DNA of 64,000 nt, from assembly GCA_963708155.1 (NCBI GenBank), contig OY970183.1:2604001-2668000 (forward strand). Reading direction: 5' to 3'. This stretch comes from Methylovirgula sp963708155 (GTDB lineage: Bacteria; Pseudomonadota; Alphaproteobacteria; Rhizobiales; Beijerinckiaceae). The position numbers were made by a program, and so were the translations under genes. The notes under the pieces were generated by a model. It searched no databases and had not been told where the DNA came from. It worked only from the letters and a program-made list of their open reading frames with translations. Position 1 is the first letter of the stretch, and the number at the start of each line of letters is the position of its first letter. Positions 17,539 through 26,233 of this stretch are shown piece after piece.

Positions 17539-19125
17539 ATGTATAAAAACCTTTTCTCTGTCGCGATGCTGACACTTCTGTCGCGCGCGACGGGATTCGT
17601 CCGCGACGTGATGCTTGCCGCCGTGCTCGGCGCGGGCCTCGACGCCGATGCCTTTGTCGTCGCCTTCCGCCTGCCGAACCATTTTCGCGCCATCTTCGGC
17701 GAGGGCGCATTCAACGCCGCCTATGTGCCCTGCTATTCGCAAATTCTGGCGAAGCACGGGCCGGAGGCCGGACGGCATTTCGCCAGCCAGATATTCACGC
17801 TCTTGCTCGCTTCGCAGGTCGTGCTGCTCGTGCTGGCGTTCCTGTTCATGCCGCAATTGATCGATCTGCTCGCGCCGGGTTTTCGCGCCAATCCGCAGAA
17901 ATTCGCGCTGGCGATCACACTGACCCGGATCACTTTTCCCTATCTGCTCTTCATCACGCTGGTCACGCTGCAATCGGGCACGCTGAACGCGCTGGAGCAT
18001 TTCAACGCTGCCGCCTTCGCGCCGGTACTGCTCAATGTGGTGATGATACTTTTTCTCGCCGTCGCCTTTCTGTTTCCGAGCGCGGGCATCGCCGCGGCGG
18101 CGGGTGTGACGGTGTCGGGCGTCGCGCAGTTTCTGGTGACGTTCTGGGCGCTGCATCGCATGGGACTGCATGAGCGTCTGGTGCGGGATGTCTGGAACGA
18201 AGACGTCAAACATTTCTTCGTCGTGCTCGGCCCGGCGGTGATCGGCGCGGCTGGCGTGCAACTCGCGCTTTTCGCCGACACGATCATCGGTTCGATGCTG
18301 CCGACCGGCGGCGTCTCGTCAATTTATTATGCGGACCGCATCTATCAATTGCCGATCGGCGTCGTCGGCATTGCCGCCGGTACGGTGCTGCTGCCCGAGA
18401 TGAGCCGCCGTCTGGCGGCAGGCGATGAGGCGGGCGCCTATTATGCGCAGAATCGGACGCTCGCGCTTTCCGCCGCGATCGCCGCACCTTGCTTCGTCGC
18501 CTTCATCATGATTCCCGAGATCATCATGCGCGGCGTCTTCATGCACGGGGCGTTCAATGAACACGACGCGCTGGCGGCAGCGGCCGTGCTCACCGCCTAT
18601 GGCTTCGGCATGATCCCGATCGTGCTGATCCGCGGAGCGGTCGCAAGCTTTCAGTCCGTCGGCGACACCAAGACGCCGATGCTGATTTCGCTCTTCGCGG
18701 TCGGCGTCAATGTCGCTTTGAAGGTGCTGTTGTTCCGCTCTTTCGGCGCGGTCGGCCTCGCGGCGGCGACGGCGACCGGCGCCTGGGTCAATCTGCTGCT
18801 GTTGATGGGGCTCGCGAGCCAGCGCGGGCTGATGCGTCTCGATTGGGTCTTCGGCAAGAGCGCGGCGGCGACTTCGGTGGCCTCCTTCGCTCTCGCGCTT
18901 TTCGCGCTGGCGGCGACCTGGCCGGCAGCAAGATTCTGCGCCAGGCTGCCGCGCTTCCAGAACGAGGCTGAGCTTGTCCTGCTGCTGGCGGCCGGGGCGA
19001 TCGTCTATGGCGTTGTGCTGGGTGCCGGGCTGTTTGCGACGGGCGTGCGGTTGCGGCCAAGACGCGGAGTCATTGCGAGCGAAGCGAAGCAATCCAAGCC
19101 AGTTTCCGGATTGCTTCGTCGCTGA
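17539..19125 (+). CDS. murJ: lipid II flippase MurJ (MviN)
   Basis: 528 residues with about 14 hydrophobic helices. It moves the lipid-linked peptidoglycan precursor across the inner membrane. The conserved N-terminus MYKNLFSVAMLTLLSRATGF and the FRDVMLAAVLGAG region are characteristic. The MviN signature includes FRLPNHFRAIFGEGAFN and PLL-like charged loops. The last 17 residues (from VIASEAKQS) are encoded by a dispersed palindromic repeat and are unlikely to be ancestral. The fhs gene converges from the other side, 23 bases away. Confidence 0.93.
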   Translation: MYKNLFSVAMLTLLSRATGFVRDVMLAAVLGAGLDADAFVVAFRLPNHFRAIFGEGAFNAAYVPCYSQILAKHGPEAGRHFASQIFTLLLASQVVLLVLAFLFMPQLIDLLAPGFRANPQKFALAITLTRITFPYLLFITLVTLQSGTLNALEHFNAAAFAPVLLNVVMILFLAVAFLFPSAGIAAAAGVTVSGVAQFLVTFWALHRMGLHERLVRDVWNEDVKHFFVVLGPAVIGAAGVQLALFADTIIGSMLPTGGVSSIYYADRIYQLPIGVVGIAAGTVLLPEMSRRLAAGDEAGAYYAQNRTLALSAAIAAPCFVAFIMIPEIIMRGVFMHGAFNEHDALAAAAVLTAYGFGMIPIVLIRGAVASFQSVGDTKTPMLISLFAVGVNVALKVLLFRSFGAVGLAAATATGAWVNLLLLMGLASQRGLMRLDWVFGKSAAATSVASFALALFALAATWPAARFCARLPRFQNEAELVLLLAAGAIVYGVVLGAGLFATGVRLRPRRGVIASEAKQSKPVSGLLRR

Positions 19126-19140
19126 CACGCTGCTCGCAAC
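19072..19140. repeat. repetitive extragenic palindrome overlapping the end of murJ
   Basis: ATTGCGAGCGAAGCGAAGC followed by AATCC, then an inverted arm GGATTGCTTCGTCGC and GCTGCTCGCAA. This interrupted palindrome matches a short element that is widespread in Rhizobiales genomes (recalled, not searched) and encodes the well-known SEAKQS peptide when read through. It lies in the convergent murJ-fhs junction and may act as a bidirectional transcription barrier. Confidence 0.72.
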
Positions 19141-19148
19141 GAGGCTTG

Positions 19149-20834
19149 TTAGAACAGCCCCTCGATCTGCCCCTTGTCGTCGAGCTTGATGTTTACCGCG
19201 GCCGGCACTTTCGGCAGGCCGGGCATGGTCATGATCTCGCCGGTGATCATCACGACAAAGCCGGCGCCGGCCGAGAGCCGCACTTCGCGCACGCCGACGA
19301 TGTGATCGGTCGGCGCGCCGAGCTTGGTCGGATCGGTCGAGAAAGAATATTGCGTCTTGGCCACGCAGACGGGCAGGTGGCCGAAGCCGAGCGCCTCGAT
19401 CTCGGCGATCTGCTTCTTCGCGGCGGGCTCGATCGAGATGTCCTTCGCGCCATAGATCTCCTGCGCGATCTTGCGCATCTTCTCGGTCAGCGACAGCTCG
19501 TCCGGATAAAGCACATGGAAGTTGGCCTTGCCGGACTCGGCAAGCTCGACCACCTTTTCCGCGAGCTTGGCCGCGCCCTTGCCGCCCTCAGCCCAATGCT
19601 TGCAGACGATCGCCTCGGCGCCGAAGTCATCGCGCGAGGTCTTGGCGATGATGTCGAGCTCGCCCTCGTTGTCGCCGCCGAAATGGTTGATGGCGACGAC
19701 GACCGGCAGGCCGAACTTGCGCACATTGGCGACATGACGGCCAAGATTGGCGAGGCCCGCCTTCACCGCCGCATGGTTCTCTTTGCCAAGATCGGCCTTG
19801 GCGACGCCGCCCTGGGCCTTCAACGCACGCAAGGTCGCGACGATGACGGCAGCGGATGGCGCAAGTCCGGCCTTGCGGCATTTGATGTCGAGGAATTTCT
19901 CCGCGCCGAGATCGGCGCCGAAGCCCGCTTCGGTGACGGTGTAATCCGAAAGCGCCAGGCCCGCGGTCGTCGCGATCACCGAATTGCAGCCATGCGCGAT
20001 ATTGGCGAAGGGACCGCCGTGGATGAAGGCGGGGGTGCCTTCCAGCGTCTGCACCAGATTCGGCGCGAGAGCGTCCTTGAGCAGGACAGTCATCGCGCCG
20101 GCGGCCTTCAGGTCTTCCGCCGTGATCGGCTTCTTGTCTGGACCATAGGCGATGACGATCTTGCCGAGCCGCTCCTGCAGATCCTTGAGATCGCGGGCGA
20201 GGCAGAAGATCGCCATCACTTCCGAGGCGACGGTGATGTCGAAACCGTTCTCGCGCGGGTAGCCGTTGGCGACGCCGCCGAGCGAGACGACAATCTGGCG
20301 CAAAGCACGGTCGTTCATGTCGACGACGCGGCGGAGCGCAACGCGGCGCGAGTCGATCGCCGGCGAATTGCCCCAATAGATGTGATTGTCGATCATCGCC
20401 GCGAGCAAATTATGCGCGGCGGAGATGGCGTGGAAATCGCCGGTGAAATGCAGGTTGATCGCCTCCATCGGCACGACCTGCGCATAGCCGCCTCCGGCGG
20501 CGCCGCCCTTCATGCCGAAACAGGGGCCGAGCGAGGGTTCGCGCAAGGCGACGACGCTCTTCTTGCCGATGACGCGCAGCGCGTCGGCGAGGCCGACGGA
20601 GGTCGTCGTCTTGCCTTCGCCTGCTGCCGTTGGATTGATGGCGGTGACGAGGATGAGCTTCGACTTCGGCTTGCTCTTGGCGCGCTCCTGCGCCTGCGCG
20701 AGAAAGTCGAGATCGACCTTGGCGATCTTTGTGCCATAGGGTTCGATCGCATCGGCCGGAATGCCGATCTTCTCGGCAATCTTCAGGATGGGCTCGAGTT
20801 TGGCGGCGCGGGCGATCTCGATGTCGGTCGGCAT
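19149..20834 (-). CDS. fhs: formate--tetrahydrofolate ligase
   Basis: 561 residues. ATP-dependent ligation of formate to tetrahydrofolate gives 10-formyl-THF for serine-cycle C1 assimilation or purine synthesis. Conserved parts: N-terminus MPTDIEIARAAKLEPI, the P-loop-like NPTAAGEGKTTTSVGLADAL, and EPSLGPCFGMKGGAAGGGYAQ split over the nucleotide site. The C-terminus follows FTHS convention (NIKLDDKGQIEGLF). The ATG at 20834 has GAGGGACTCCC directly upstream. The frame extends to 20936, but that part is not FTHS-like. The enzyme fits a C1-using or formate-handling lifestyle. It is not diagnostic of methylotrophy on its own. Confidence 0.96.
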   Translation of the reverse strand: MPTDIEIARAAKLEPILKIAEKIGIPADAIEPYGTKIAKVDLDFLAQAQERAKSKPKSKLILVTAINPTAAGEGKTTTSVGLADALRVIGKKSVVALREPSLGPCFGMKGGAAGGGYAQVVPMEAINLHFTGDFHAISAAHNLLAAMIDNHIYWGNSPAIDSRRVALRRVVDMNDRALRQIVVSLGGVANGYPRENGFDITVASEVMAIFCLARDLKDLQERLGKIVIAYGPDKKPITAEDLKAAGAMTVLLKDALAPNLVQTLEGTPAFIHGGPFANIAHGCNSVIATTAGLALSDYTVTEAGFGADLGAEKFLDIKCRKAGLAPSAAVIVATLRALKAQGGVAKADLGKENHAAVKAGLANLGRHVANVRKFGLPVVVAINHFGGDNEGELDIIAKTSRDDFGAEAIVCKHWAEGGKGAAKLAEKVVELAESGKANFHVLYPDELSLTEKMRKIAQEIYGAKDISIEPAAKKQIAEIEALGFGHLPVCVAKTQYSFSTDPTKLGAPTDHIVGVREVRLSAGAGFVVMITGEIMTMPGLPKVPAAVNIKLDDKGQIEGLF

Positions 20835-21021
20835 GGGAGTCCCTCGGGTTTTGCCTCGCGCTGGTTGACGCCGCGCAAGTTGCTGCAGGGTTGGGAAGCT
20901 TCGGTCTTCCTCGGCGAAGCGTGGTCCTGCCGTCAAGCCGTCAAAAGGTCAATGTCCAACTTGCCGCAGATGGCTCTGCGGCAGCGCACTATAGCCGGTG
21001 GCAGCGCAGCATAAGCGGCTC

Positions 21022-22407
21022 TCACGCCGCTCCCAGCGCCATCAGGATGCGGACCCAGCTCCGCGCGCCTTTGTGGAACGAGGACAATTCGTATTTCTCG
21101 TTCGGCGAGTGGATGCGGTCGTCCTCGAGGCCAAAGCCGATCATCAGGCTTTCCATGCCAAGGTCGCGCCGGAAGGCGCCGACGATGGGGATCGAACCGC
21201 CGCTGCCGATCAGGACCGGCTCCTTACCCCATTCGTCATGCAAGGCCGCTCGGGCGCGGGTCAGCGCCTGCAACTCCAGTGGCAATTGCAGCGCCTCCGA
21301 GCCGCCATGCGCGACAAACTCGGCGCGGCAGTCGGGGGGCAGCCGGGCTTCGACAAAGGCGCGGAAACTTGCGTTGATCTGCTGCGGGTTCTGGGCGCCG
21401 ACGAGACGGAAGGAGATTTTGGCGCTCGCCTGCGCCGGCAGCACGGTCTTGAAGCCCTTACCCGCATAGCCGCCGAAGATGCCGTTGACGTCGCAGGTTG
21501 GCCGCGACCACAGCATTTCCAGCACGCTGCGGCCCTTTTCGCCGGCCGGGACGGACAGCCCGACGTCCTTCAGGAATTGCGCGCCGTCGAAACCGATGTC
21601 GCGCCATTGCGCGGCGATCTCGTCCGGCAATTCGGTGACGCCGTCATAGAAGCCGGGCAGCGCCACGCGTCCGTCCGCATCGTGCAGATCGGCGATGATC
21701 TTCGCCAGCACGTGGATCGGATTGACCGCGGCACCGCCGAACAGACCGGAATGAAGGTCGCGATCGGCGCTCTTGATGATGAGTTCTTCCGTCACGATCC
21801 CACGCAGCATTGTGGTGACGGCCGGTGTCGTGCGGTCGAGCATGCCGGTATCGCAGATCAGCGCCACGTCGGCGTGGAGTTCGGCCTTGTTCTCGGCGAG
21901 GAAGGCGGGCAGGGAGCGCGAGCCCGATTCTTCTTCGCCCTCGAAGAGAATGGTGATGTCGCAGGGGAGCGGCCCGGTGGCGCGGAGCGCGCGGCAGGCT
22001 TCGACGAAGGTCATCAACTGGCCCTTGTCGTCGGAGGTGCCGCGGCCGACGATCTGCGGGCCGGTCGGCGTCTCGGCGAGCCGCGGTTCGAAGGGCGGAG
22101 TCTGCCAGAGGTCGAGCGGGTCCGGCGGCTGGACGTCGTAGTGGCCGTAGAAGAGAACGTGTGGCGCGCCGGGCCGTCCAGCTCTGGCGTGGGCAACGAC
22201 CATCGGATGACCCGCAGTCGGCCGCACCGTGGCTTTGAAGCCCAGACCGGCAAGCTCGTCCTTCAGCCATTCCGCCGCCTTCAGGCAGGCACCCGCATAG
22301 GCGGGGTCGGTCGAAACCGACGGGATCGCAACGAGAGAGAAAAGGCGCTTCAGCGCCGCGTCCTGATCGGCGTCGATCTGCGCCAGCGCAGCGGCGAGCT
22401 GTGCCAT
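21022..22407 (-). CDS. M20 family dipeptidase/peptidase
   Basis: 461 residues, cytoplasmic, zinc-dependent exopeptidase family (ArgE/DapE/CPG2 clan). Seen: the first metal ligand region VLFYGHYDVQPPD, the catalytic-site Glu pair FEGEEESGS, CDTG with a metal-binding Asp, and the late GSGGSIPIVGAF loop ending near HSPNEKYE. The domain order is catalytic, dimerisation, catalytic. It is closest to carnosinase-like M20 dipeptidases. The exact substrate cannot be told. The ATG at 22407 has GAGGAGG upstream. Confidence 0.9.
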   Translation of the reverse strand: MAQLAAALAQIDADQDAALKRLFSLVAIPSVSTDPAYAGACLKAAEWLKDELAGLGFKATVRPTAGHPMVVAHARAGRPGAPHVLFYGHYDVQPPDPLDLWQTPPFEPRLAETPTGPQIVGRGTSDDKGQLMTFVEACRALRATGPLPCDITILFEGEEESGSRSLPAFLAENKAELHADVALICDTGMLDRTTPAVTTMLRGIVTEELIIKSADRDLHSGLFGGAAVNPIHVLAKIIADLHDADGRVALPGFYDGVTELPDEIAAQWRDIGFDGAQFLKDVGLSVPAGEKGRSVLEMLWSRPTCDVNGIFGGYAGKGFKTVLPAQASAKISFRLVGAQNPQQINASFRAFVEARLPPDCRAEFVAHGGSEALQLPLELQALTRARAALHDEWGKEPVLIGSGGSIPIVGAFRRDLGMESLMIGFGLEDDRIHSPNEKYELSSFHKGARSWVRILMALGAA

Positions 22408-22519
22408 TCGGCCTCCTCAAGCAACGGAATTATCGGGGGAATCCATTCCGCTTGAGCGCGGCTTAGTCGTTTGCCGGGCGGCCGGCAAGAGCGGACCCGC
22501 ATCCGGAAAGCGGCAAATA

Positions 22520-22550
22520 AAAAAGCCGGCCCTGGGGGCAGGGCCGGCTT
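22520..22550 (-). terminator. Rho-independent terminator of the pit gene
   Basis: 12-bp stem AAGCCGGCCCTG (22523-22534) with CAGGGCCGGCTT (22539-22550) and a GGGG loop. On the minus strand it runs into TTTTTTATTT, so it terminates the phosphate transporter transcript. Confidence 0.9.
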
Positions 22551-22573
22551 TGCGTTCAAAAAAGTTTTGGTGC

Positions 22574-24193
22574 TCAGAAAATGTGGCGGAAGATCCAGTA
22601 GAGCGACGCCGACAGCGCGATCGCGCAGGGCAGCGTCAGAACCCAGGCCATCGCGATATTGCGCAACGTCGCGAGCTGCAGACCCGAGCCGTTGGCCGCC
22701 ATCGTGCCAGCGACGCCGGACGAGAGAACGTGCGTCGTCGAAACCGGCAGGCCGAAGTTGTCGGCGGCGAAGATCGTGCTCATGGCGACGAGTTCCGCGG
22801 CAGCGCCCTGACCGTAGTTCAGGTGCTCCTTGCCGATCTTCTCGCCGACGGTGACGACGATCCGCTTCCAGCCGATCATCGTGCCGAGGCCGAGCGCCAG
22901 CGCGACGCAGATTTTCACCCAGATCGGGATGAACTTGGTCGAAAGATCGAGCTCTTTCTTATAGGCCGTCAGTGTCTTGACGTCGCTAGCCGAGAGATCG
23001 CTCGCCTTGTCTTTGTTGAGGACGCGGATCGCTTCCGAGGCCAGATACATGTCGTTTCGGGTGTTCGACACCTGATCCGCCGGCACCTTGGACAGCGAAC
23101 CATAGGTCTTGACCTGCTTGGCAATGTCCTGGATCAGCGCCGCGAGCGAGGGATAGGTGCCTTCGTTCAGCTCATGCTGCGCGATATAGGCCGTCACCGC
23201 CGGGCGGGGATTGCCGATGACGTCGTAGCCGCTGGCCTTGGCGTCGACGACTTTCGATGCGGCGTTGGAGGTCGCGATAAACGTCTCGACGTGATGGGCC
23301 GGCACGGCGCGGTTCAGCGCATAGGCCGTCGGCACGGTGCCGATCAGGATGAGCATGATGAGACCCATACCCTTCTGGCCATCGTTGGAGCCATGCGCGA
23401 AGGAGACGCCGGTGCAGGTGAGGACCAGCAAGCCGCGAATCCACGCGGGCGGCGGCTGGTCGCTCTTCGGCTCCTTGAACAAATCCTTGTTCTTGATCAG
23501 GGCCTTGAAGGCGAGGAGCAGGAGCGCCGAACAGATGAAGCCGACAAGCGGCGACAGCAGCAGCGCGTAGCCGATTTCCGTGGCTTTGCCCCAATCCACG
23601 CCGGAGGTGCCGTCACGGCCGCGCATGAGAGCGTTGGCGACGCCGACGCCGATGATCGAGCCGATCAGCGTATGCGAACTCGAAGCCGGCAGGCCAAGCC
23701 ACCAGGTGCCGAGGTTCCAGATGATCGCCGCGATCAGCATCGCGAAGACCATGGCGAAGCCGGCGTCGGAGCCAACCTGCAGGATCAATTCGACCGGCAA
23801 CAGCGATACGATGCCGAAGGCGACGGCGCCGGTGGAGGTCAGAACGCCGAGGAAGTTGAAGAAGCCCGACCAGACCACGGCGAATTGCGCCGGCAGCGAG
23901 CGCGTATAGATAACCGTCGCGACCGCGTTGGCCGTGTCGTGGAAACCGTTGACGAATTCGAAGCCGAGGGCAATCACCAGGGCAACGCCGAGGAGCAGGA
24001 AGGGTGCAGCGCTCTTAACAATCGTGCCGGTCGACTCGACGTCATTGTGAACGTTGTACGCGGCAAACAGCAGCCCGCAGCCAATAATGGTAAGAAAAAC
24101 AATCACAGCCTTCATGTCGATCGGATGATCGAGCTTTGGGGCCGGACCTCGGGTTTGTTGCGGGGCGGTATCAATGGATGAAAGGGAAGTCAT
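22574..24193 (-). CDS. pit: inorganic phosphate transporter, PiT family
   Basis: 539 residues, about ten to twelve TM helices with a large central loop. It is a low-affinity cation-phosphate symporter in the inner membrane. Family signatures occur in both halves: GFHDTANAVATVIYTRS and FLGVLTSTGAVAFGI near the N-terminus, and the repeated FAADNFGLPVSTTHVLSSGVAG near the C-terminus. The central GSNDGQKGMGLI stretch is also typical. The ATG at 24193 has TTAGGAGG upstream. It is transcribed alone, with no PhoU-like gene beside it. Confidence 0.93.
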   Translation of the reverse strand: MTSLSSIDTAPQQTRGPAPKLDHPIDMKAVIVFLTIIGCGLLFAAYNVHNDVESTGTIVKSAAPFLLLGVALVIALGFEFVNGFHDTANAVATVIYTRSLPAQFAVVWSGFFNFLGVLTSTGAVAFGIVSLLPVELILQVGSDAGFAMVFAMLIAAIIWNLGTWWLGLPASSSHTLIGSIIGVGVANALMRGRDGTSGVDWGKATEIGYALLLSPLVGFICSALLLLAFKALIKNKDLFKEPKSDQPPPAWIRGLLVLTCTGVSFAHGSNDGQKGMGLIMLILIGTVPTAYALNRAVPAHHVETFIATSNAASKVVDAKASGYDVIGNPRPAVTAYIAQHELNEGTYPSLAALIQDIAKQVKTYGSLSKVPADQVSNTRNDMYLASEAIRVLNKDKASDLSASDVKTLTAYKKELDLSTKFIPIWVKICVALALGLGTMIGWKRIVVTVGEKIGKEHLNYGQGAAAELVAMSTIFAADNFGLPVSTTHVLSSGVAGTMAANGSGLQLATLRNIAMAWVLTLPCAIALSASLYWIFRHIF

Positions 24194-24275
24194 GGCGCGC
24201 ATCCTCCTAACGGCGGCGCTAACCAAACCGAACTGCATAACACTTATGTGACAAAGTCCGAGGGAAACGATCGAT

Positions 24276-24629
24276 GTGGAAACTTTGATGCGGTTGCGAA
24301 GCGACCTGTGGGTTTCGGCCTATTTGCGGCGTTGCGGCGTGGAAGGCGCGGCTGCCTATCTGCGGCGGCGTGGCGCGGCAGAGGCAGGCTCGATTTTCGT
24401 CAAGATCGATCGGCTCGACGGGCAAGCGGCTTTGTTCGGCCCGGCGCCGCAAAGCGCGCTCGGCGAAGGCGATCGGCTCTTCGTCCCGCTTTATAAGGAA
24501 CCGTGGCGCGATCCCGCGACGATTGAAGCACGTCTGAAACGCGAACTTGAATTCGACGTCGATCTCTGGATTGTCGAAGTCGAGGATCGGCTCGGCCGCA
24601 ATTTTCTCGATCTCGCGCCGAGCGATTGA
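24276..24629 (+). CDS. DUF1491 family protein
   Basis: 117 residues (113 if started at the ATG at 24288), soluble, function unknown. It has the DUF1491 pattern: RLRSDLWVSAYLRRC, AGSIFVKIDRLDG, and the C-terminal LWIVEVEDRLGRNFL. The family is an alphaproteobacterial orphan. A GTG at 24276 has AGGGA ten bases upstream, while the ATG at 24288 is the family-like Met. Both are possible. It diverges from pit. Confidence 0.85.
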   Translation: METLMRLRSDLWVSAYLRRCGVEGAAAYLRRRGAAEAGSIFVKIDRLDGQAALFGPAPQSALGEGDRLFVPLYKEPWRDPATIEARLKRELEFDVDLWIVEVEDRLGRNFLDLAPSD

Positions 24630-24783
24630 GCACATTGTAGCGGTCGCGCAACGCCGGCGCTTTTTTCCGAATCCGCTAAGCCGCGTTGAGAAAGCGTTAA
24701 CCATGCCCCGGTGAGGCTGACCTCTGCGCTCGGGCGCGGATGCGGAGATCGATAGGGACGCCCGGCCGCGTGGAGGTCGAACC

Positions 24784-24981
24784 ATGGGCGAGCTGTTGGC
24801 TTTCAAGGTGCAGCCGCGCGTATCGCGCAGCGACACGCCCCGTGCGGAAGGGGCAGAAATTCTGTTTTTTACAGGCGTGCGCTATATGCGGGCGGAAGAT
24901 TACGTCAACGACCGGACGGCACGTAATCACAGGCCCGACGACAAACGCCAGTCAGGCCGCCGCGAACTCGCGCCGCATTGA
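24784..24981 (+). CDS. small conserved protein of unknown function
   Basis: 65 residues: MGELLAFKVQPRVSRSD and EILFFTGVRYMRAEDY. Short proteins with this GAEI-(L/F)-FTGVRY core recur in Rhizobiales (recalled). No signal or TM segment is seen. It ends one base before the opposing DUF1254 gene, so the 3' ends abut. Confidence 0.62.
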   Translation: MGELLAFKVQPRVSRSDTPRAEGAEILFFTGVRYMRAEDYVNDRTARNHRPDDKRQSGRRELAPH

Positions 24982-25578
24982 TCAATCCTGCGCCAGGGTC
25001 TCGGGCGCACAGGCAACAGATTTGACCTCGGCCTCCGCATCGGAGCGCTCGCTCGGATAGGTCGACAGCGCATTGACGAGTACGAAGCCCTTCGTATCCG
25101 GTGCGACGAGGCGCAATTCCTTCAACGGCTGGTCGTTGTCGTCGTCGCCTTCGTTATCCTGCTCCGCATCGAGCTGCGCCTGCGTCATGATCCGCACATC
25201 GATCGTTCCATGCAGCGAGGCGCGATCGGTCATCGAATAGAAAACCTGCCCCGTCCGCGTCCGGAACGAAACCGTCAGCAGCCGATTGCCGGGCAGGTCG
25301 GCATGCAGGTGCAGCGGCCCGTTGGCGAGATCGTAAGGACAGACGGCCTGCGCCACGGCGGGGTCCGCGAAGGGCGTCAACTGATGGCCCGGCAGCGTGC
25401 GGGGCAGGAGCGTCATCTGGCCCGGCTTTGCGAGCGCGGTCAGTCGCGCATAGGCGTCGCGCGGTGCAACCTGCGGCATGACGAGAATGGCGACAATGTG
25501 GACCAGCCCGGCGACGAAGATCGCGCCAGTCACATAAAGAAGCAAGGCGAAGAAGCGGTCGCCGAAAGTCATACACAC
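24982..25578 (-). CDS. DUF1254 domain membrane protein
   Basis: 198 residues with one N-terminal TM helix (FFALLLYVTGAIFVAGLVHI) and a periplasmic domain of the DUF1254 type (AVCPYDLANGPLHLHADLPG). It lies immediately downstream of a DUF1214 gene with a 10-base overlap. In many proteobacteria DUF1254 and DUF1214 occur fused in one protein, so the pair probably works as one envelope module. Function is not established. Confidence 0.78.
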   Translation of the reverse strand: MCMTFGDRFFALLLYVTGAIFVAGLVHIVAILVMPQVAPRDAYARLTALAKPGQMTLLPRTLPGHQLTPFADPAVAQAVCPYDLANGPLHLHADLPGNRLLTVSFRTRTGQVFYSMTDRASLHGTIDVRIMTQAQLDAEQDNEGDDDNDQPLKELRLVAPDTKGFVLVNALSTYPSERSDAEAEVKSVACAPETLAQD

Positions 25579-26144
25579 CCGCCCCGCTGGATTTTCGGCA
25601 GGGCTCCGGCGCTGACCTTCGTCGTCCCGAAATCAAGCAAAGTGTCGTAAAGGCGCAGCATCAGCGCATAGTGTTTTGCCCCGCCGACCGGCAGCCAATT
25701 GCCGGGCCGGGCCGCGCGGGCGACGGCGATCGTGAATGTTCCATCCGCGGCGCGGACGACTTCCGCCGAGGTAAAGCCGTACCTTTTGGCATTATTGTCG
25801 ATCAAAAAGCCTTTCGGCGACACGAGCGTCAGCGTCCAATAGCGCGTCGGCGGGACGGTGCCGCTGACCGTGTAATCGCATTCCGGCCGCAAGGAATCCC
25901 CGTCGCTGTCGGTCCGGGCGATGAATGTCAGACCCTCGGCGCTGCCGAGTGGCAACTCCGCCGTGCGGGCGATGATGGCATTGGCATAGGGATCGATATC
26001 CATCGTCCCGCTCTTCGGCTGCCCGAGCCAGGGGCCGGCGCGGGCGGTGTCGAGGCCGACACCGTGATCGAGCACGCGCACGGTGATGAAAAACCCCAGT
26101 ACAACTCCCGCAAGCGCGGTGAGGAGGAATTTGATCAGGGTCAA
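25569..26144 (-). CDS. DUF1214 domain membrane protein
   Basis: 191 residues: one N-terminal TM helix (LTALAGVVLGFFITVRVL), then a DUF1214 beta-rich domain (ARAGPWLG, YWTLTLVSPKGFLIDN and NWLPVGGAKHYALMLRLYDT). It is the upstream partner of the DUF1254 gene, with overlapping stop and start. PBP1A lies behind it on the same strand with a gap of about 90 bases and may feed the same transcript. Confidence 0.8.
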   Translation of the reverse strand: MTLIKFLLTALAGVVLGFFITVRVLDHGVGLDTARAGPWLGQPKSGTMDIDPYANAIIARTAELPLGSAEGLTFIARTDSDGDSLRPECDYTVSGTVPPTRYWTLTLVSPKGFLIDNNAKRYGFTSAEVVRAADGTFTIAVARAARPGNWLPVGGAKHYALMLRLYDTLLDFGTTKVSAGALPKIQRGGCV

Positions 26145-26233
26145 CGCGCCGGGCCTCCAGAGCAGACCGCCGAAGCAGCTATCGCTTTTCGCATAAATCC
26201 CGCGCCTATGGGAATCGGTTCTTTGTAGGGGAT

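Noticed and set aside
19146..21014. 622-residue plus-strand ORF opposite fhs
   Set aside because: Long only because fhs is GC-rich and lacks antisense stops. It has no domain, and fhs is unmistakable on the other strand.
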